Shown piece by piece: positions 3,505-8,636 of a stretch of 8,636 nucleotides of DNA (within the stretch, counting starts at the first letter, position 1; each line of letters starts with the position of its first letter). Origin of the DNA: Flavobacteriaceae bacterium UBA6231 (lineage in GTDB: Bacteria; Bacteroidota; Bacteroidia; Flavobacteriales; Flavobacteriaceae); NCBI GenBank assembly GCA_002441545.1, contig DJWL01000159.1, positions 1 to 8,636 of the forward strand, given 5' to 3'. A program made the translations under genes and the position numbers. The notes under the pieces were generated by a model. The model was not told where the DNA came from, ran no database searches, and saw only the letters and a list, made by a program, of their open reading frames with translations.

Positions 3505-6282
3505 ATGAAAAAAATCATACTGTTATTTATAATTTTTGTTTCTACATTTTCCTATGCTCAGAACACAGGTTCGATAGTTGGAAAATTAACAGATAAAGAA
3601 TATAATGATGAACCTCTTGCTTTTGCTAACGTATTAATTAAAGGAACCACTAAAGGAACCACCTCTGATATAGATGGTTTGTACGGTTTTGACAACTTAG
3701 ATGCTGGTTCTTACACTTTAATTTTCAGCTTTGTTGGATATGAAACTACTGAAATTAATGTAGATGTGGTTAAAGGAAAAGTGGTTGAAATTAATGTGCC
3801 AATGGGCGCTAGTGCAGCTTCTTTAGATGAAGTTGTAATAACAACAACCACCAAACGAGAAAGTGAGACCGCTTTATTGTTGGAGCAGAAAAAAACTGTT
3901 GGTTTTAAAACCGCTATAGGTGCTGACGAGCTTTCAAGAAAAGGAGTTGGTGACGTTGCTACAGCGGTAACAAAAGTAACTGGAATTTCAAAACAAGAAG
4001 GTTCTGGAAATATTTTTGTTAGAGGTCTAGGTGACCGTTATAATATTACTACATTAAATGGTTTGCCTTTGCCTTCAAATAATCCATCCAATAAAAATAT
4101 TGACTTGAATATTTTTTCGACTGATATTGTTGAGTCTATTGATATAGACAAAACGTATGACACTAAAAACTATGGAGATTTTGCTGGTGCAAATATTAAT
4201 ATAGCCTCAAAAAATTATACTGGCAAAGGCTTTGTTGAAATTGGTTTAGAATCTGGAGCCAATACAAACGCCATTTCTCAAAGTAACTTTTACTTAAATG
4301 ATGGACCAAGTTATTCTGGTTTCTACAAAAAAATATATCCAGCGTTTCCGTTAAACAATTACAATTTTACAACAAGTTGGGATAGAGAGAAAACTGGAAC
4401 GCCTATTAATTCTGGATTCTCACTTAAAGGAGGTGATTTATATTCTTTAGGTGACAACACCAAAATAAACTTTTTTGGTGTAGCCTCATTCAATAATGAT
4501 TATGACTATAAAGAAGGTATTTCTAGAGGGAGCGTTAACGTATCTGGTGTACCGAGAAAAGATTATGATTTCACAAGTTATTCTTATAATACCAATACTA
4601 CATTAATGGGTAATGCTGGAATAAAGTTTAAGGATCAACATATAAAGTATAACGGATTGTTTATAAATACTTCAAGTCAAGATCAAGATGAATATTTTGG
4701 TACTGTTGACGCATTTGATTATGCTCCAGAAGGCGGTGCATTTTTACAGCGTCAAACTTTTGAAAAGACACAACTTATAGTTCACCAAATTTTAGGTGAC
4801 CATAAGATAGGTGATAAATTTGAAATTAACTGGGGAGCTTCATATAATTTTGTTAAAAATAATATTCCTAATAGAAGACAAAATATTCTAACTCCAGATA
4901 ATTGGGATAATCCAGAGGGACCTAAATCTTTTTTACAAACTAATAATGCATCCGATAATCACAGGTATTATCAAGATTTAGAAGAAGAAGAAATTGCTGC
5001 AAATTTTTCAACTACTTATAAATTCAATAAAAATGAAGATGATGAGTTTGATGGTAAGTTAACAGTTGGGTATAGTGGAAGGTTCAAAAATGTTGATTTT
5101 GATGCTACACAATTTAATTTCAGAATCAATAGAAGGGTATCCCAGCCATTAATCGATGATATCTATAACTTAGATAGCTATTTTAATCAAGATAATTTTA
5201 GTGCCGGATTGTTTAGCATAGAAACTTTTAGAGGAAATGCACAACAAGCAAATGCGTTAGATCCTCAAACCTTTGATGGGCCACAGGATATTCATGCGGG
5301 TTTTGCCTCTTTGGAATATGCATTTAATCCAAAACTAACCATGATAGTTGGTGTTAGAGTAGAAAAAATAAACCAAACAATTAATTGGAACACATCATTA
5401 TCTAGTGGTTCAAGTGTTTTAGGTGAAACAGAAATTTTACCTACTTTATCTTTAAAATATAAATTAAATGACGATCAAAATTTAAAATTTGCTGCTAGTA
5501 AAAGCTACACATTACCGCAATATATTGAACGTGCATTTTTTCAATTTGTAGGTGCTACACAATCTTTTGTAGGTAATCCTAACTTATACGCATCTACCGA
5601 TTATAATGCCGATTTAAAATGGGAAATTTTTCCAAAACGAAGCGAAATCATATCTATTGGTGTCTTTGGAAAATATATTGAAAACCCTATTAACGAATCA
5701 ATTATTAACTCTGCTTCCAATGATGTTAGTTATGTAAATTCAGGAGATTGGGCACTGGCCATTGGTGCAGAGCTTGAAATTAGAAAAAACATTATCAATA
5801 ACGAAGACACTAACAGCAATCTTTCGTTTGGCTTCAATGCCTCTTATATGCATACCGACCAAGAGTTAAATAAAGAGAAAGTTATAGAAGAAACAACGGC
5901 AGCCGGAAATCCTATAAGTGTTGACTTTACAAATGAAAAAGATAAATTATCAGGAGCTTCAGATTTGCTTATGAATGCAGACCTTACCTATTTTAAAGAA
6001 TTTAATAATGACAAAAGCCTTCAAACAACGTTAGCTTATAATTATTTTTCTGATAGACTTTTTGCCCTTGGAACTGAAGGAAAAGGAGATTTAATCGATA
6101 AAGGATTTGGCACCTTAGATTTTATTTTAAAGACCAAATTAAATACAAACTTTGGAGTAGGTCTTTCTGCCAAAAATTTATTAAATCCTGTTATTGAAAG
6201 AAATCAAGATGTTCAAAATGTTTTAGTCTCTTCTTACAAACGCGGAGTTAATGTTAAGTTATCGCTAACCTATAACTTTTAG
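3505..6282 (+). CDS. TonB-dependent outer-membrane receptor with N-terminal CarboxypepD_reg-like domain
   Basis: 925-residue active transporter of the outer membrane, driven by TonB-ExbBD. In order: signal peptide about 1-19 (ending SYAQ), carboxypeptidase-regulatory-like extension about 20-103, TonB-box-like LDEVVIT (107-113), plug domain about 130-236 with VFRG-type FVRGLGDRYN (171-180), TTLNGLPLP and NYGDFAGANINI, then a long barrel ending in the C-terminal phenylalanine (LSLTYNF) typical of outer-membrane barrels. The N-extension is usual for Bacteroidota receptors. No SusD-like gene follows; a beta-helix lipoprotein gene starts 89 bases downstream, so it is not a classical SusCD pair. 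The ATG at 3505 gives the best signal peptide. A three-codon frame (ATG at 3494, MKK, stop) overlaps it in a TAATG junction. Expression is probably controlled by the direct-repeat operator at 3403-3453. The substrate cannot be read from the sequence; phosphate or organophosphate is a hypothesis from the operator only. Confidence 0.93.
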   Translation: MKKIILLFIIFVSTFSYAQNTGSIVGKLTDKEYNDEPLAFANVLIKGTTKGTTSDIDGLYGFDNLDAGSYTLIFSFVGYETTEINVDVVKGKVVEINVPMGASAASLDEVVITTTTKRESETALLLEQKKTVGFKTAIGADELSRKGVGDVATAVTKVTGISKQEGSGNIFVRGLGDRYNITTLNGLPLPSNNPSNKNIDLNIFSTDIVESIDIDKTYDTKNYGDFAGANINIASKNYTGKGFVEIGLESGANTNAISQSNFYLNDGPSYSGFYKKIYPAFPLNNYNFTTSWDREKTGTPINSGFSLKGGDLYSLGDNTKINFFGVASFNNDYDYKEGISRGSVNVSGVPRKDYDFTSYSYNTNTTLMGNAGIKFKDQHIKYNGLFINTSSQDQDEYFGTVDAFDYAPEGGAFLQRQTFEKTQLIVHQILGDHKIGDKFEINWGASYNFVKNNIPNRRQNILTPDNWDNPEGPKSFLQTNNASDNHRYYQDLEEEEIAANFSTTYKFNKNEDDEFDGKLTVGYSGRFKNVDFDATQFNFRINRRVSQPLIDDIYNLDSYFNQDNFSAGLFSIETFRGNAQQANALDPQTFDGPQDIHAGFASLEYAFNPKLTMIVGVRVEKINQTINWNTSLSSGSSVLGETEILPTLSLKYKLNDDQNLKFAASKSYTLPQYIERAFFQFVGATQSFVGNPNLYASTDYNADLKWEIFPKRSEIISIGVFGKYIENPINESIINSASNDVSYVNSGDWALAIGAELEIRKNIINNEDTNSNLSFGFNASYMHTDQELNKEKVIEETTAAGNPISVDFTNEKDKLSGASDLLMNADLTYFKEFNNDKSLQTTLAYNYFSDRLFALGTEGKGDLIDKGFGTLDFILKTKLNTNFGVGLSAKNLLNPVIERNQDVQNVLVSSYKRGVNVKLSLTYNF

Positions 6283-6297
6283 TTAACACTACATTAA

Positions 6298-6332
6298 TGT
6301 AAACATAAATTTAAGAAGATGTTTAGTTTACA
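6298..6332 (+). promoter_or_regulatory. inverted repeat between receptor and lipoprotein genes
   Basis: TAAACAT (6300-6306) and ATGTTTA (6319-6325) are inverted around a 12-base AT-rich spacer, and a further TGTAAAC/GTTTACA pair (6298-6304, 6326-6332) overlaps them. There is no T-run, so it does not look like a terminator; it could be a weak mRNA hairpin or a binding site. TTTCTTTG at 6342-6349 resembles the -7-like elements upstream, but no 11-bp repeat array precedes it. I favour co-transcription of the lipoprotein gene with the receptor. Confidence 0.25.
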
Positions 6333-6371
6333 GTTGAATAATTTCTTTGTGAAACTTTAATTAACTACTTA

Positions 6372-8609
6372 ATGAACAATAAAATGAAAATTACAAAACA
6401 ATTATTAGCATGCATGCTAGCATTGGCTAGTACAACTTTTATAGTGTCATGTACATCAGATGATAGTCCTAGTTCAAATGCAACTTGTGGAGATGGTATA
6501 CAAAATGGAGACGAAACAGGTGTTGATTGTGGAGGTTCATCTTGTGGCCCATGTGCTGCCAATACAGTATTGGAAGGAGATGTAACCACTGATGTTACAC
6601 TAGATGCTACATTGGTATACCAATTAACATCTGCTTATATTATTAAAAATGGTGCCTCTTTAACAATCCCGGCAGGTACAGTTATTAAAGCTACAGGTGG
6701 AACTGCTGCATATATAGCTGTTGCTCAAGGTGGAAAAATATATGTTCAAGGTACTGCAGATAAGCCTGTTGTTATGACATCGGGTGCTAGCGTTCCTGCA
6801 CCAGCTAACTGGGGCGGATTGGTAGTTTGTGGTAAAGCACCAACAAATGTTGGAACAACCGCAACTTCTGAAGTGGCCGATCTTACCTATGGTGGAACAG
6901 ACGTGAATGACAATTCTGGTTCAATAAGATATTTACGCCTTGAATATACAGGAGCTAACTTTACACCTGATAAAGAATTTAACGGTTTATCATTATTTGG
7001 TGTTGGTGCCGGAACCACTGTAGAATATGTTCAATCCTTTGAGGGTAGTGATGATGGAATCGAATTTTTTGGAGGAACTGTCAATGGAAAATATTTAGTT
7101 TCTACAAACAGTCAAGATGATGGTATTGATTTTGCTGATGGTTGGGCTGGAACTGGTGAAAATTGGTATATTGCTGGAGCAGCTAAAGCAGGTGTTGAAG
7201 GTTCTAACAATGGCGATAATGGCAATGCCACTCCTGTAACCAATGCAACACTTAAAAATATTACTGTTGTAGGACCTGTTACAGAAGGTGCGCTTTATTA
7301 TAAAGAAGGTGGTGGAAACTTTTCAGTAGATAATTTTTATATAGCTGGTGTTGATTTAGGTGTTAAGGTTAAAAGTACTGATGCTGAAGCTGGAGCCAGA
7401 ATTGAAGCAGGCAACCTTGTAATGACTAATGTTCAATTTGCAGAAAATGCTACGAATTTTGTATTAACTGATTATGCTGGAGCTAATCAAGATTTTATTG
7501 AACAAGGTATTGCCACTGGCGCTGGAAATAAAGCAGCAGCTCCTTCATGGACAGCTGGTTGGACAAGAGGCTTAAGTAATAGTGGCACAACAAGCGAAAA
7601 TTTAGCAGGAGAGGTTACTGGTAATGTATCTTTAAACGCTTCAGTACAATATAAATTAACAAGTTCATTTGTTGTAAAAGATGGCGGTTCTTTAACAATC
7701 CCAGCAGGAACAGTTATTAAAGCTACAGGTGGAACAGCAGCATATATAGCTGTTGCACAAGGAGGTAAAATATTTATTGAAGGAACTGCTACAAATCCAG
7801 TTATAATGACTTCTGGGGCAGCTAATCCTGCACCAGCTAACTGGGGTGGATTGGTTGTTTGTGGTAAGGCACCAACAAATGTAGGTTCTGTTGCGACATC
7901 TGAAGTTGCCGATCTTACCTATGGTGGTACAATATCTAATGATAATTCAGGATCAATTAGATACTTAAGACTTGAATATACAGGAGCTAACTTTACACCT
8001 GAAAAGGAATTTAATGGATTATCTCTTTTTGGTGTTGGTTCTGGTACTGTTGTTGAGTATGTTCAATCTTACGAAGGTAGTGATGATGGTATCGAATTTT
8101 TTGGTGGAACTGTCAATGGTAAATATTTAATTTCTACAAATAGTCAAGACGATGGTATTGATTTTGCTGATGGTTGGGCTGGAACTGGTGAAAACTGGTA
8201 TATTACCGGAGCTGCAAAAGCGGGTGTTGAAGGTTCTAACAATGGCGATAATGGCAATGCCACTCCTATAACCAATGCAACACTAAAAAACATTACTGTA
8301 GTTGGGCCTGTTACTGAAGGTGCTCTTTATTACAAAGAAGGTGGTGGAAAATTCAACATTGATAATTTCTATACTACTGGTGTTAACTTAGGTGTAAAAG
8401 TAAAAAGTACAGACGCCGAAGCTGCTGCTAGAATTGAAGCTGGTGATTTAGTAATTACTAATGTAGAATTTGCTAGTCCAGCAACTGGATTCAACGCTAC
8501 AGATTATTTGGGTGTTAATCAATTGTTTTATACTACAGGTACAGCAATAGGTGCCGGTGCCGGTGCAGCTACCCCTACTTGGGCTACTGGTTGGACAATA
8601 GGCATTTAA
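6372..8609 (+). CDS. surface lipoprotein with duplicated parallel-beta-helix-like domain
   Basis: 745-residue predicted lipoprotein. Residues 1-26 are a lipoprotein signal peptide with lipobox IVSC, lipidated Cys27 and following TSDD that may act as an export signal to the cell surface. Residues 39-61 form a cysteine motif (CGDGIQNGDE, then VDCGG, then CGPC), frequent in Bacteroidota secreted proteins and present once. Two halves follow, residues 65-401 and 409-745, colinear without gaps at a 344-residue period and about 85% identical by eye. Each contains SLTIPAGTVIKA, AYIAVAQGGKI, NWGGLVVCGKAP, SIRYLRLEYTGA and the acidic blocks EGSDDGIEFFGG and SQDDGIDFADGW. Short G/N-rich strands with repeated AGTVIK and GGLxxxG turns suggest a right-handed parallel beta-helix; no catalytic motif is recognised. 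An ATG at 6384 is an equally good start. It probably forms an operon with the receptor and acts as its surface partner or binding protein (inference). Confidence 0.85.
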   Translation: MNNKMKITKQLLACMLALASTTFIVSCTSDDSPSSNATCGDGIQNGDETGVDCGGSSCGPCAANTVLEGDVTTDVTLDATLVYQLTSAYIIKNGASLTIPAGTVIKATGGTAAYIAVAQGGKIYVQGTADKPVVMTSGASVPAPANWGGLVVCGKAPTNVGTTATSEVADLTYGGTDVNDNSGSIRYLRLEYTGANFTPDKEFNGLSLFGVGAGTTVEYVQSFEGSDDGIEFFGGTVNGKYLVSTNSQDDGIDFADGWAGTGENWYIAGAAKAGVEGSNNGDNGNATPVTNATLKNITVVGPVTEGALYYKEGGGNFSVDNFYIAGVDLGVKVKSTDAEAGARIEAGNLVMTNVQFAENATNFVLTDYAGANQDFIEQGIATGAGNKAAAPSWTAGWTRGLSNSGTTSENLAGEVTGNVSLNASVQYKLTSSFVVKDGGSLTIPAGTVIKATGGTAAYIAVAQGGKIFIEGTATNPVIMTSGAANPAPANWGGLVVCGKAPTNVGSVATSEVADLTYGGTISNDNSGSIRYLRLEYTGANFTPEKEFNGLSLFGVGSGTVVEYVQSYEGSDDGIEFFGGTVNGKYLISTNSQDDGIDFADGWAGTGENWYITGAAKAGVEGSNNGDNGNATPITNATLKNITVVGPVTEGALYYKEGGGKFNIDNFYTTGVNLGVKVKSTDAEAAARIEAGDLVITNVEFASPATGFNATDYLGVNQLFYTTGTAIGAGAGAATPTWATGWTIGI
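6564..7574 (+). repeat. internal duplication, unit 1 (codons 65-401 of the lipoprotein gene)
   Basis: First copy of a 1011-bp coding unit repeated 1032 bp downstream in the same frame with no insertions or deletions at any landmark compared. It directly follows the cysteine motif. A linker of seven codons (SNSGTTS) separates it from unit 2. Confidence 0.9.
7596..8606 (+). repeat. internal duplication, unit 2 (codons 409-745 of the lipoprotein gene)
   Basis: Second copy of the unit, ending at the last sense codon. It is base-identical to unit 1 over long tracts, for example 8151-8194 with 7119-7162 and 8223-8267 with 7191-7235. Elsewhere many third-codon positions differ. The remaining 27 bases of the window after the stop show no terminator. 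Confidence 0.9.
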
Positions 8610-8636
8610 TTTAAATAACAAATTGTAATAAAAAAG

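Noticed and set aside
6365..6589. 74-codon minus-strand open frame at the start of the lipoprotein gene
   Set aside because: It is antisense to the signal peptide and cysteine motif of a convincing gene, with no domain or promoter of its own.
6564..8606. Tandem coding repeat as a sequencing or assembly artefact
   Set aside because: The units differ at many synonymous and some amino-acid positions spread along their length and are joined by a distinct linker, so they are genuine copies; only their exact number could vary between strains.

Overview
The window looks like chromosomal DNA from a marine-type Flavobacteriaceae member (phylum Bacteroidota). The basis is strongly AT-rich DNA, absence of Shine-Dalgarno sequences before the genes, TTnnTTTG-type -7 elements, lipoproteins with acidic residues just after the acylated cysteine, and a TonB-dependent receptor with an N-terminal carboxypeptidase-regulatory-like extension.

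Layout. (1) Positions 1-564: the possible tail of an upstream plus-strand gene, a symmetrical (probably bidirectional) hairpin terminator, and a minus-strand gene for a small CHRD-domain lipoprotein. (2) Positions 565-1330 have no intact gene. They hold the frameshifted N-terminal third of an IS110-family transposase (about 645-974, minus strand), the presumed non-coding left end of that element with a hairpin (975 to about 1100), and a dense cluster of interspersed hairpin repeats (1196-1323) directly behind the next gene. (3) Positions 1331-2671, minus strand: an intact HD-domain dNTP/dGTP triphosphohydrolase (dgt). (4) Positions 2700-8636, plus strand: a small secreted CarboxypepD_reg-like protein, a 925-residue TonB-dependent receptor, and a 745-residue lipoprotein made of two near-identical 337-residue halves that look like parallel beta-helices.

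The most interesting signal is regulatory. The small secreted protein and the receptor each sit behind a nearly identical 55-bp element (45 of 55 positions equal, no gaps) built from five 7-mers spaced exactly 11 bp apart (core TAACA). In both copies a TTnnTTTG -7-like element follows at the same distance. This is the geometry of a head-to-tail operator for an OmpR/PhoB-family response regulator that replaces the -33 element. The two proteins behind the elements are also colinear without gaps over their first 110 residues, so promoter plus 5' gene end were duplicated as a unit.

Working model (inference): an inducible outer-membrane uptake module. The receptor is the TonB-driven channel, the duplicated lipoprotein is a surface partner taking the place of a SusD protein, and the small protein is a free copy of the receptor's N-terminal extension without its TonB box. 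The repeat geometry resembles Pho boxes, so phosphate starvation is the first inducer to test, but nothing in the window proves the substrate.
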